From: Adiantum capillus-veneris
Taxonomy: Eukaryota > Streptophyta > Polypodiopsida > Polypodiales > Pteridaceae
Assembly: GCA_014529385.2 (NCBI GenBank)
Contig: CM043949.1
Coordinates: 112,735,977-112,799,976 of the forward strand
Length of the DNA: 64,000 bases
Direction: 5' to 3'
Shown: positions 9,736-20,400 of the stretch, in pieces
How positions within the stretch are numbered: the stretch's first letter is position 1
Layout of the letters: each line of letters starts with the position of its first letter
Made by a program: the position numbers and the translations under genes
The notes under the pieces: model-generated
Seen by the model: only the letters and a program-made list of their open reading frames with translations
Database searches by the model: none
Told to the model about the DNA's origin: nothing

Positions 9736-12252
9736 GAAATGAAATGAAATGTTATATTAACGTCTTCAAAAGGCCAAAATGACCTATGAGACCAATCAGT
9801 TACAAAATAGTGAATCTAATACCATGTCTGGGTACAAAAGAACTAGAAAAGAACTAGAAGTGGAACAAAATACTACTACTACTACTACAATCTAAAACTA
9901 CGTGGGTGTAGCAGCTGATACAATAGGTACCCGGTAAACTGGATGTAACAGTGTGTGAAACAAAGATGGAAGAAATGGTGAGGATCCATCCTCATCTGCA
10001 CTCTGGATGTCGAGAGAGTATGGCTCGAATCTTCTGTTGTAGTCTCCGTCGATGCTGTGTAGCTCCTCTCCTCAGTCGCGGTCGTCTGTATCTCTGTAGC
10101 TCCAATGCTCGGTCGATGAGAGTGCCAGTAGTGGTCGAATGAGTGTGGGACGAGCTCTGCAATGGTGGCTGCTCCTCTGGCTGTCCCATATCTAGTGAAA
10201 AGAAATCTGTAATGTGTCTCTGGGACTGCCTCTCTCTAGCTCTCCCCAGTAAAGTGTCTCTATACCTGTGTAACTCAAGTAGATATAGTCCAAGACATCT
10301 CTGATCCTCATAACTCATGACCCTAGATAGAGGACCAAAACCCTCTCTGAATAAGCAGTGGAAACGCCCCCGTATCTCATAGAACACTGTGCAATGACAT
10401 ATGTAGTGCAACTCTGTCTCTGGCTCTCTCTGGCATAATCGGCATATCCTGCTGTCTGCTGGTATCCCTCTGAATCTACCAGTCTCAATCTCGAGCTGAT
10501 GTGAGGATGTGCGTATCTGACCAATGGCACAACGCAAACCATGAGACATATGTGTGTCCATGTAGCTGGGTCGAATCACAAACCCATCTCCTGTGAGGTG
10601 GAGAAGATGCTCTCTATAGAAAGCCATCTTCGTGCTCAACTCCTGAGGCGGCTCTATCCATGTCCTCCTGGTGTCGAGCTGGATCAGGTCCTGACGAATG
10701 AGTCTAGTGATCTCCACCCGTGTAAGAGACAGCGAGGGTGCCTGAAGAGAATACTGGAAAGGGGGCAACCTGTCCATGGTGAAGCCATGCGTTTGAAACC
10801 ATGAAGTCATCTGTGCATACCAGCATGAAGTGTCCCCCTGTAGAGCTAACTGTCTGGAAGACTCAAGGGCCAGTCTAGCATATCTGTCTCTAGTAGTATC
10901 CCATAGGCTTTGCACAAAGGACACTGATCTGGTAAGCGCCTCAATCTCCATGGGGGGGGCAGCTAGCTCTGCTCGAATGATCGCGTGAGGTACGGAGGCC
11001 TTGGCTCTAATCAATCGGGAGATCATAGATACCAAGGGCCTCTCCATACGTCTCCAACCATCCTGGCCTACAGAAGGTCCCCATACCTGTACCCCATACA
11101 TCATAGCTGAGGCTACTAAAGTATCAAAGAGCCATAACTTTGTCCGAGGTTCCTGGAACTGAACCTGCGAACACATCCTCTCCAAGTCTCCCAAGGCCGC
11201 ATAAGCTCTGGTCAGTCTAGTCTCTGCTGCTCTCCCCAAAGAAAACCTCGGCCCAATGAAGACTATCCCAAGGTAAGTGTATGCATCTGTATACTCCACA
11301 ATCTCTTGACCATACGTGAAGGTCGGTGCCGATCTCCTGATCCACTGCGGTGTGGTGTTAAACACCATGACCTTGGTTTTACCAAGGTTTACAGACAATC
11401 CACTATCCTCTGCAAAACTGTGTAATGCATCCAACTGTCGCTGCATACCCTCTGGTGAGTCAGAGATCAAGACAATATCATCAGCATATAACAACAATGG
11501 AATCCACGTCCCTGCCAGCTGGGCACCTCTATCACCCTCTCTGTCAATGTAATCAGACACCTCATCAACATACATACCAAATAGAGTAGGAGACAATGGG
11601 CAACCCTGTTTCACCCCGATAGTGGAGTGAACTAAGTCAGATATCCCCTCTGGGGTGCGTACATGTCCCATCACTGATCTGTATAAAGCCATAATCCCCC
11701 AAATCAACACTGTGGGCACCCCCATCTCCTGTAGTCTGCGCATCAGTCGAGCTCTCGGTACCATGTCAAATGCTTTGCGGAAATCCACAAAGCTACAATA
11801 AATCCGTCTCCCATGTGACCTGCCCTCCTCAATGATAGCTCTGAGTGTCAGAATATGGTCAAGAGTGGAGAAACCCCTCCTGAAACCTGCCTGTCCCTTT
11901 GCCCGTACACCCTCACCCTCTGCCCAGTTACTCAACTGCTGCTCAATAATGGATGCATACAATCGTGCCAGTGTGTGTCCAACCATAATAGTGCGGTAAT
12001 TTCCAGGCTCTGTAGGATCACCTGCCTTGAATATAGGCACAATAGTAGACAACCTCCAAGTCTCAGGTAATCCCTCACACATGGCACGATTGAACAACAC
12101 TGCAAGAACCTCCATCAGCATATCCCTAGCATGTATAAAGTGCTCCGCTACTAGACCGTCATGATCGTAAGCCCTCCTGGTCCTCATCCTGTCAATGGCT
12201 CTCTTTACCATCTCAGTGGTAAAGAAGGTGCTCGTAGGTGGACATGGCTCTG

Positions 12253-12255
<3 letters not shown>
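9733..12255 (-). mobile_element. LINE-A1: best-preserved LINE-A copy
   Basis: A 2.5-kb 5'-truncated non-LTR retrotransposon. On the minus strand it begins directly after a (CT)n tract (plus 12256-12301) and carries one long open frame for a reverse transcriptase. It ends with a roughly 250-base 3' region and a (CATTT)n tail that passes directly into a second (CT)n tract (plus 9687-9732). It has no poly-A tail and no endonuclease domain in the retained part. The two (CT)n tracts have the same orientation, as expected if the copy was inserted inside one microsatellite. Confidence 0.85.
9992..12255 (-). CDS. LINE-A reverse transcriptase, 5'-truncated but open
   Basis: The frame is open for about 754 codons. 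It extends into the (CT)n tract, where it would read Leu-Ser repeats, so the Met upstream of the tract is not a real start. In that 770-residue frame, RT motifs are visible: FVDFRKAFD (about residues 172-180), GVKQGCPLSP (230-239) and the catalytic YADD (273-276). A thumb/connection region follows. A CCHC-like motif, CRLCQREPETELHYICHC, lies near residue 620. The tail is basic (HRRRLQQKIRAIL) and ends at a stop at 9992. The intact catalytic box and long open frame point to a fairly recent copy. The motif set differs from LINE-B and I cannot place the clade with confidence. An N-terminal endonuclease, if the family has one, is not in this copy. Confidence 0.85.
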
Positions 12256-12301
<46 letters not shown>

Positions 12302-12337
12302 CATGTGGGAGGTGGGGGGGGGGGGGGGGGGGGGGGG
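12256..12337. repeat. (GA)n tract followed by poly-G
   Basis: About 23 GA units (12256-12301) abut the 5' start of LINE-A1. After GCATGTGGGAGGT comes a G run of about 24 bases (12314-12337). Confidence 0.9.
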
Positions 12338-12514
12338 ACCCTAGGCTAGGTGGGAGGGATTTTATGCCAAAAGGTAACCCAAAAACCTCCCAAAAAAAAG
12401 CGCAGTCAATGGACTAAAAAACCGGTCAAACGTACTAAAAAACCAAGGGACGCAACGGACGCCTTGACCGGACGGGACGCCACCATACGCCTCGTTCCAT
12501 CCAACGGACGAGAA
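12338..12514. other. Spacer between LINE-A1 and LINE-A2
   Basis: A non-coding spacer containing several CGGACG-like words. No family was recognised. Confidence 0.4.
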
Positions 12515-13595
12515 CAACCCTGATCCCCTCCACGGAGTCAGAAATCACCACAACATCATCAGCATATAAGAATAGTAGGCTCCATGTCCTTGCCAACTGT
12601 GCTCCTCTATTGCCATCCCTCTCAATGTAGTCAGAAACGTTATCCACATACCAAATAGTGTAGGAGATAGCAGGCAGCCCTATTTCACCTCGATAGTGGA
12701 GTGAACCAAATCAGAAATCCCCTGTGGAGTGCATACATGCCCCACTACTGACCTGTATACAACCATGATCCCCCAAATCAACTCTATGGATACCCCCATC
12801 TTCTGCAGTCTGCGCATCAATCTAGCTATGGACACTATATCGAAGGCTTTGCAGAAATCCACAAAGCAACAATAGAGCCGTCTCCCATGTAATCTCCCCT
12901 CCTCAATAATGGCTTTGAGTGTCAGAATATGATCAAGAGTAGAGAAACCTCTCTTGAAACCCGCATGTCATGTTGACCGTACACCCTCTCTCTCTCTCTG
13001 CCCGCTACTCAAGGATGGTTGTGTACAACCGTGCCAATGTGTGTCCAATCATGATAGTCCGTAATTCCGAAGCCCCATAGGGTCCCCTGACTGGAATATA
13101 GGTACGATAGTAGACAAACTCCAAGTATCAGGTAGGCCCTCGCACATGGCATGGTTGAACATCAATGCTAGAGGCTCTGCAAGCAGATCTCTCGCATGTA
13201 TGAAATACTTTGCTACTAGGCCATCGTGATCATATGCTCTCCTGGTCCTCATCCTGTCAATAGCCTTCTTTACCATCTCGGCGGTAAAGAAAGCACGTGT
13301 GGGCATGGCTCTGGCGGGTCCGGCAAAGGTGGCTGCCCCGAGACTATGTAGAGAGATGATGCATACTGACCTCATACCTCCGTAGAAGTGATGATTGGTG
13401 AAGGAGAATGCCCATGGAAGAGTTGCCGTGCCTCCTGCATCCTGGCTCAAAAACAGCCGGTCTAAATCCTGCTCTAATTGAGCTAAAAACGCTCTCTTCT
13501 TCCGCACCAAAGGCCGAGAAGCAATCCATGACTGCCTGTGAGTGATGACTCCTAGAAGTACCTCCCTCTAAAGTCGAGCTCTCGTCTCCCTGCAC

Positions 13596-13600
<5 letters not shown>
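12515..13600 (-). pseudogene. LINE-A2: RT fragment
   Basis: The minus strand gives the N-terminal RT region of LINE-A. It reads RKKRAFLAQLEQDLDRL (about 13490), then MVKKAIDRMRTRRAYDHDGL (about 13270), MDFCKAFDIV (about 12860), and a YADD box within LFLYADDVVVISDS (about 12560). It extends further N-terminal than A1, so it gives a little more of the protein. Frame breaks near 12660, 12970 and 13050 kill it. Its 5' start abuts the (GA)n at 13601-13636. Its 3' part is missing, with the break at about 12515. Confidence 0.75.

Positions 13601-13636
<36 letters not shown>
13601..13636. repeat. (GA)n microsatellite between LINE-A copies
   Basis: About 18 GA units. On the right it joins the reversed (CATTT)n tail of LINE-A3. 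On the left it joins the 5' start of LINE-A2. Confidence 0.95.
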
Positions 13637-13639
<3 letters not shown>

Positions 13640-14124
13640 GAAATGAAATGAAATGAAATGTTATATTAACGTCTTCAAAAGGCCAAAGTGATCTATGAGA
13701 CCAAAAAGTTACAATGTGGTGGATCTGATACGAAGTCAGAGTAACAAAATGACAAAACAAATATACTATACTATGGAATCCTGGACTGCTAGGTGTGAAT
13801 GAGGCAAAGCAGCTAGTTGGGGTAGCTAAATCACAAGAGATCTAGCATCGGTCGCTGGTGGATGTCATCAATCTCCTCCATGGTCAGTAGTCTGATCGGG
13901 CATCGTGCATGTCGGGCCAAAGTGATCCGAATCCTCTGATGCAGCCTCCGTCGGTGCTGTGTAGTCCTCCGCAGTCGTGGGCGTCTGGATCTCCCCAGCT
14001 CGGTCACCCGGTCGATCAGTGTGCCTCTGGTGTGAGGCGACGAGCTCTGCTGTGGTAGTGGCTCCTCCGGGTGTCCAGTGTCTGCTCTAAAGAAGTCTGT
14101 GATGTGTCTTTGAGACTGGCTAGC
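13637..14124 (-). mobile_element. LINE-A3: 3'-end fragment
   Basis: The minus strand starts at about 14124 with the protein stretch QRHITDFF, also present in A1. It then gives the basic C-terminal tail (RRPRLRR, HRRRLHQRIRI) and the LINE-A 3' untranslated region, ending in CATTT repeats at 13637-13660. Its truncated 5' start sits next to a short GA tract (14125-14132). Confidence 0.75.
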
Positions 14125-14222
14125 GAGAGAGAATGAAATGATATATTAACATCTTCAAAATGCCAAAATGACTTATGAGACCGATCCGTTACAAACTGGT
14201 GAATCTGATACTATGTCTGGGA
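14125..14222 (-). mobile_element. LINE-A6: 3' tail remnant with short (GA)4
   Basis: After GAGAGAGA come AATGAAATGATATATTAACA and the same text as the LINE-A 3' region (CTTCAAAA, GCCAAAATGACTTATGAGACC). It is therefore another LINE-A 3' end in minus orientation. Confidence 0.7.
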
Positions 14223-14451
14223 GAGGGAGGACCACGTCAACACATATCGTGCACATACGCACACACACGGTCAAAGGCATCGATGACATGTAAAGTAAAG
14301 CAGTAAGGCTAAATCTGCGTACAACCTTCTGTTACACTCATCCAGCTTGTTCCAGCACAAAGCTCTCATCCCTTTTTTTGGTAGCTCTGTGGAGCATAAT
14401 AAGCATAGATAGAGCCTCTCTTAATTTGATATCATAAACCTTTTCTTGTTC
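14223..14451. other. Downstream of the LAZ1-like gene; degenerate exon duplicate
   Basis: No independent gene. Positions about 14325-14410 resemble the terminal-exon region at 14435-14515, sharing CTCATCCARCTTG and CTCTGTGGAG. It appears to be a diverged tandem copy of the last exon with its splice acceptor. Confidence 0.45.
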
Positions 14452-14490
14452 TCATCCAACTTGCTCGAGCACCAACCAATCTTTGACACT
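14452..14490 (-). CDS. LAZ1-like gene, putative terminal exon
   Basis: The minus strand has a splice acceptor, CTCTCCACAG, just above position 14490. Thirteen codons follow, reading SVKDWLVLEQVG and a TGA stop (14452-14454). Joined in phase to the previous exon (21977-22228, ending ...LGGGET), it gives GGGETSVKD. This resembles the Gly-Gly-Gly-Glu...Val-Lys-Asp stretch that LAZ1-type proteins have at this place. The acceptor, phase and residue match support the call, but the exon is short and the usual longer acidic tail is absent. The intron to the previous exon is about 7.5 kb because LINE-B2 sits in it. Confidence 0.5.
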   Translation of the reverse strand, partial: SVKDWLVLEQVG

Positions 14491-14994
14491 CTGTGGAGAG
14501 CAAGAAGCACAAAACAAAGCATCTCTTCAAGGGAGATTTAGAAGCTGATAATTCATTAAATTTGGTACATTAGATACTGCAAGAGCAGTCTAAAAGTACA
14601 ACAGAATATGTGCCACCTGATGTCAGCGAGTTGGTCTTACCTTCCGGGCGATATAAGCATAGCACCTCTCATCAGCATGTCCTAGATGATAATTGGGGAG
14701 ACACCATTAACACTTACCAATGGGAGTGGGACCACCTTTCATCCCTTTTATCAAGGGCAGGGGGCCTTGTCGTGATCAATCATGGACTAATATAGGGCAC
14801 GCTAGCATAAATATACTACTCCACAGTGATTGAAGGAGACAGTCGTCCAAGGTGGGAATACACTCCTCCATGGCGATTGTCATAACATCTCTCTAGCACC
14901 ACCCTAAAATATGCTTGGAATATTTTAGCACTTTTGGTATTTTTAGAGCAAGATCTATCATCTTTTGAAAAGAATTTAGAAAATTAGTGAGCTG
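14491..14994 (-). other. Last intron of LAZ1-like gene, left part
   Basis: Non-coding sequence between the putative terminal exon and LINE-B2. It contains no convincing frame, consistent with an intron. Confidence 0.45.
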
Positions 14995-15008
14995 AATTAA
15001 ATGGTTTG
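14995..15008. repeat. Left target duplication of LINE-B2
   Basis: AATTAAATGGTTTG here and AATTAATGGTTTG at 21845-21857 differ by one A. They flank the 5' end and the poly-A 3' end of LINE-B2, as expected of target-primed insertion. Confidence 0.75.
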
Positions 15009-15419
15009 GTTATAGTCAGACATACACAGAAGAGAGACTCTAGGTTGCTCGCTGCTGCTGCCCCCCCCCCTCCCCCTTTCGCCATCGCTGCCTTCCCCAC
15101 TACCCGTACGCTGCACCCTCGCCCTCTCCTCCTCGCGCAGCCCACCCTGCCCACCTCCAGCGCGCTCAGCCTCGCCAGCTCCCGCTCTCGCTACCCAGCC
15201 CGCAACTGCCCACGCCGCTGCCCCCCTCACGCTGCCCCTGCCTCCGCCCTCTTCCCTGCCCAGCTGCCCGCTGTCCATCCCCGCCAGTCGCCGTCCCCCG
15301 CCTGCACCTGCACTTTGCCTTTAGCCCTCTTCCTCTCCCTTCTTGCTTGACATGCTTCGCCAGCACCATCGACGGGCTCGGTCCAGCAGGAGTCTTCCCT
15401 TTGCCGACGCTCCTTCGCT

Positions 15420-17439
15420 TCTTCTCCACAGCAGCTGACACAAATGGAGGCTCATGCTCCACCGCAGAGGGACTCCAATGAAGCCCCCTCGTCCGACCCC
15501 GCTGAGCCCACCGTTCGACTTGCTCTCTCACTGACAAAGCAAGCGAGCTAGCCGCAGAAGTAGAACGCCTACAGGTGACTTCCGTCATCTGCAAGATTCT
15601 CGGCACCAGACCTAGCAGAAGAGAGCTGCGTGATCTTCTCCAAGCCCGCCTTCTCGCAAAGGTGGGCAAAATCTTGGACGTTCAGTTCCTCGGACGAGGC
15701 TACTATTAGATCGAGTTTGAAACCTCCGAAATGGCATCCAAGGTCATATCCATGAGTCCCTTGACCATTCGAGCAGTTCGAGCCCACTTTCGCCAGTGGA
15801 GACACGGTTTTGACCCAGCTTCAGATGTTCTAGTAGAGGAGGCAGACCTGCCCATCTCCGTCTGCTTTCCTGGTTTGAGGTGGGAGTACCTACCACTTTT
15901 GTCCAGGATAGGCTCAACGATTGGGACTGTCTTGGAGACACCTCGCACGACAGCCTCAGTAGCTGCCAAGGCGGCCGACATTTCCTTGGTACACGTTTTG
16001 GTTAGGGACACCCACACTATCCCGAAGGTCATCTCACTTCGTCGGGTGGGTGGGGGTTGGTTCCGACAAAGCGTGGAGTATTCAGGCCTCCTAAATCAAT
16101 GTTTCACTTGTCGACAGATGGGCCATCTCGCGAAGGCTTGCCCATGGAGTATTCAGGCCTCCCGAATCAGTGTTTCATTTGTCGACAAATGGGCCATCTC
16201 GCAAAGGCCTGTCCACGGAGGAGACCCCGACCTGCACCACTGGCCCAGCCCCGGTCCTCAAAGGCTGGTCAACAGTAGTAGGCAGAGCCACAGAGTACAC
16301 AGGCAGAGCCACCCTCCGAGCCTGGGGCTCAAGCAGAGGAGGGATGGCAACAGGTTCGTGGTCGACGTCAACAGGGGTCACCGCGCCAGCCTGACACTCA
16401 GAGTGGTCCTCAGGCTCCTAGAGTGGTCCTCAGGCTCCTACTCAGCAGCAGTGGGTTTCCACGGGGAACTGATTTGACCCTCTTTAGCAGGAAGAGGTCC
16501 CTGCTTCAACCTCCACCGCACCCTCACCCTCGACAGCCCCCCCCCCTCTTCCACCCGAGTTTCCCCCTGCTTCCGCTCCCATCCCTTCCCCTTCTCCCTC
16601 GGCCCCCCCACCTCGCCCTCCTTCCTCTGTTGATCCCCCTCGCGCACCCTCCCCCCCTTCCCCCCCTGCTCCCCCACCTCCTCCCGCTCCAGTCCCGCAG
16701 TCGTGCCAGGGGACAGTGCCTTCTTCAGCTGCTAGGAGATCTCTTGGCAACGCCTTTTCCACGAGTAGTTTGGAGAGAGAGGGACAGCCTTTCTTGCGAC
16801 CTCCTCTTCAGGTGCAGAGGTCTCTTTTTGAAGCAGTTCCTCGTGGTCTGACGAGTTTCGACATTCCTCGTCGTTGGGATTTCTTTGTTTACGGCTTTAC
16901 ACGGTTTCTTGGCGACCCCTCACCAGACCTTGAGGCAGCCTGTTTCAGAGTTCATGTATTGTTCCTTGCAGCTAGGGGGATAGAGACGTTGGACTCAACG
17001 ATAGGCTTCTCTTTTCCCCTCTGCAACAGGGACCAGGTTGAGTGGACTATAGACTCAGTGTTAAGAGTGACTGCAGACACAGGCCCTAGGGTTTTCTCAT
17101 CACATGGGAGACCTAGGAGTTACAAACATGCTTCAAACTCTTTGGCCATTGGCCAAGTTTGTTGTGACACCTCCAGATGCAGCATGATGTAGACACATTG
17201 TGGTTCATTTTTTTGCTGACACGCAGAGCCCGCCATGCTATGTACACATACATGAGGACTCCTGGACAAAGGAGGTTGCTTTACGCACGGCTCGGTCTAC
17301 TTGGGCTTGGGTTAGACACTCTTTGCACTCACGCCTATCTCGAGGACGCTCCGATGCGGATTACTCCCCATCCAAGCTTGCCTCGAAGATAGCACGGTTA
17401 GCTGCTGCGGCAGCATCAGTTCTCTCTCGCTCCCCATGA
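15420..17439 (+). pseudogene. LINE-B2 ORF1 (DUF4283-like, CCHC)
   Basis: The N-terminal domain (about 15560-16010) reads LGRGYYQIEFETSEM-like and FPGLRWEYLPLLSRIGSTIG, which resembles the DUF4283 domain of plant L1 ORF1 proteins. A CCHC knuckle, CFTCRQMGHLAKAC (about 16100), follows. The knuckle coding unit is duplicated in tandem (71 bp apart) and the copy is out of frame. Then come a Pro-rich linker and the conserved C-terminal domain with RRWDFFVYGFTRFLGDPSPD (about 16880). ORF1 ends at TGA 17437-17439, overlapping the ORF2 start. An early in-frame TAG (near 15707) and several frameshifts are present. Confidence 0.8.
16075..16216 (+). repeat. 71-bp tandem duplication of the CCHC unit
   Basis: GGAGTATTCAGGCCTCC starts at 16075 and again at 16146. 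Each copy runs through the CCHC knuckle to GCCTGTCC or GCTTGCCC. The 71-bp period is not a multiple of three, so the second knuckle is read in another frame. Confidence 0.85.
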
Positions 17440-20400
17440 GGATCGTCTCATGGAATGTACAGGGACTAGGTGGGCCTCAATTTCAGCGTCAGAGGGGCCG
17501 ACTGCATCAGGAGCTTCAGCGATGCCTCGTGGGAGGAGAGATTGACCTTCTTATGTTACCTGTGCGAGAGCCGGATCAGACGTTGTGGTCAGCTTTTGCG
17601 TGGATGGTATGAGACTTTTTGGTCAGCTGCATTTCGACCTAGAGGCATCTAGGGCGGGGTATGTATGACTATTGCGGATTCTTTGCAGCAGGCCATTGTG
17701 GGCAGAGGGATTATTGTGTCAAGCAAGGCTCAATGGATCACTATGCAAGTTCAGGGTTGTCTCGTGGGCTTCCTGAACATCTACGCGTCCAATGTAGCAA
17801 GTACGAGCAGAGTTTTGGTCACAGATTGTTGAGTCTCTGCCACAGGTAGAGCAATGGTGCATAGGGGGTGATTTCAACATGTTGGAGGAACCCTCTGCAG
17901 GATTGGTGGTAGCCATACTACTGTGCATAGAGTTGAGCTGGCAGCTTGGAAGAGGTTTTGTATGACTCTATGGGTTACAGATGCGTGGCAACATTCCGGT
18001 TTTGTGAGGCCCCCAGACAGCCTGGCCTTCTCTCGCTCGGACCACAGAGTGGGAGGCGTGAATCTATCTCGGATAGATCGCTTCTACACTAGTGACCACT
18101 TTTGTGACTTGGGCGGGACAGTTGGCATTCTAGCAAGGACTTCCTTTTCGGACCATGCTCCAGTGATCCTTACAGTGACTGATAGACAACAGGGGGAGCA
18201 CGATGCTCCGCATCCCAGAGAGGGTCTTGCTGGACTCAGCACTTAGAGAGAGAGTGGAGGCTCTTTGGACAGAGAGCTTAGACATGCAGGACTCTGCTGC
18301 TGATAGAGTGGCCTCAGGACTTGCTCAGCTTAGTCGACTCTTTCTCCAGGAGTCTTCGGCTCGCCTAGCTGTAGCAAGAGAGCAAGAGCAGCATCTCCGA
18401 CGAGGCGTTGCTTCCTTGCAGAGGATGCAAGAGCAACATCCAAACAGTCCTTGGTTAGAGGAGCAGTTACAGGAAGCTCGGCAGGAGCTCGTCAGCACAG
18501 AGGAGAGGCGCCTTGAGTTTGCCTTTCATCGACAGGCATCTCAGTGAACCCAGGTGGATGACAGAGTGACAGGCGCTTTCTTTGAGGCAGTGGGACCTCA
18601 GCATTCGCATGCCGAGGTCAGTCAGTTGAGAAGGCCCGACGGGTCAGTTGCTTTAGAGCCAGAGGGCATGCGTGCGGTTGCCACTGATTTCTATTGAGAT
18701 CTACTGTCTGCAGAGCCTCACTCAGAGCGTCAGGATGCATGCAAAGAGCAGGTGTGGACACAGATGCCTTGTCTTGTGACTGAGGAGATGCGCCAGAGGC
18801 TTGAGCTGCCCCTTCAATTAGAGGAGCTACACACGGCTCTTAGCGCACTCCCCCGCGATAGTTGTCCAGGTGAGGATGGCTTGACTCCCAGTTTTTTCTT
18901 AGGAGTATTGGGACTTGCTTGGCTCAGATCTCTGTAGTGCTTTCCAGTACATCCTCCACACAGGACAGATGCCTAACAGCATGAGTGAGGGCCTGATCTA
19001 TCTCATTCCCAAGGAGGGTGGCTCCTTAAATGAGATTCGACAATGGCGGCCCATCACCATCCTCAACTCAGCCTACAAAATTCTAGCCAAGGCTCTAAGT
19101 TTGAGGATTCAGCCACTTCTAGAGAGCATTATACATGGGACTCAGACAGCTTTTGTCAAGGAGCGTAGTATCCTTGACAACATCTTTACTTTTTGAGAGG
19201 CTTCTGCCCTAGCGCGGCTCTGTGGTTGAGAAGGCCTACGACAGAGTTAACTAGGACTTTTTAGAGGGCACTCTACGCAAGATTGGCTTCTCAGATACTT
19301 GGATAAGAGGGGTGTCAGCTTTGTACAGACGGGCACACAGTCAGGTACTTTTGTCAGGAGGTAGAGGTGATCGTTTCATGCTCACCCGTTCGGTCAGACA
19401 GGGCTGCCCTCTTGCCCCCTTCCTCTTTCTGTTCTATGCTGAGACGATGAGCAGGTTTTTGGTTTCACAACAGGTTGGTTTACATGGCTTAGCACTTCCT
19501 ATCCGGGAAGATGAGCTACTGGACGCTGAGTTTACAGACGACTCAGCCTTGTACTTGGATGGCCAGGAGGCCAACCTTCAAAGCTCTTGAGACTTTCTGT
19601 TGTGCATCTGGTGCATTGATCAACTGGAGAAAGACAATGGCTTTCTCGGTTGGTAGTGCTCCTATGCCCGATTGGATGCCAGGTGAGGGTTTCGAGTGGA
19701 TTCCCCCAGGGACTGCAGTTCGGTACTTGGGTTGTCAGGTTGGTTTGGACTGTCTCCCGAGCAACAGATTGCTCCCCTCCTCCTGTCTATCAGGAGGTAC
19801 ATTGGAGCTCCGCACGACTTTCTCTGGCACGCCGAGTTGTAGTGGCCAACCAGGTGTTGTTGGCTACTATGTGGTACATCACTTCTTGTTGGATCTTCTC
19901 GAGTTCTTGTATCAGCCAGGTAGAGGGGCTGATCAGGAACTTCCTTTGGTCAGGGCGTGACACTCAGATAGCCCGGGCCAAAGTGGCATGGCAGGTCATC
20001 ACTCTTCATTGTTCTCAAGGAGGGCTAGGGATCATAGACCCAGCACAACAGAGCAGAGCCCTTCTTGGGAAGTTCATTATCAGAGGACTTCTTCCAGGTG
20101 AGGAGCCCTCGAAGGAGTTCTTTGCTTCAGCGGCTTAGTGCTAGGATGCCTCAGGCTGGAGGCCCCTGGCGACCCTCGACTAGATGGATTTTCACAGAGA
20201 TGCGCAGAGTTGGCTTGAGCAGGAGACAAGAGGATCGCTTCGTTGTGAGTTTGCTCCGATCTTGGGAGCAACAGCGGCGCGGCCTGGAGCAGCGTCAACC
20301 TATTTACGCGGAGAAGCGCCTGAGACAGCCCCTTGTTTGGAACCCCATGGTTAGCACTCAGAGAGGCCACTTGGTTGGTAGTCATCCTCATGCTTCCTGG

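Noticed and set aside
12256..12304. Met-Pro-(Leu-Ser)n start of the LINE-A1 frame
   Set aside because: The Met and Leu-Ser run come from flanking DNA and the (CT)n tract, not from the element.
15006..15350. 114-codon plus-strand frame rich in Pro/Ala/Cys at the LINE-B2 start
   Set aside because: It reads the C-rich 5' region of LINE-B, is not shared in frame with B1 and B3, and has no motif.
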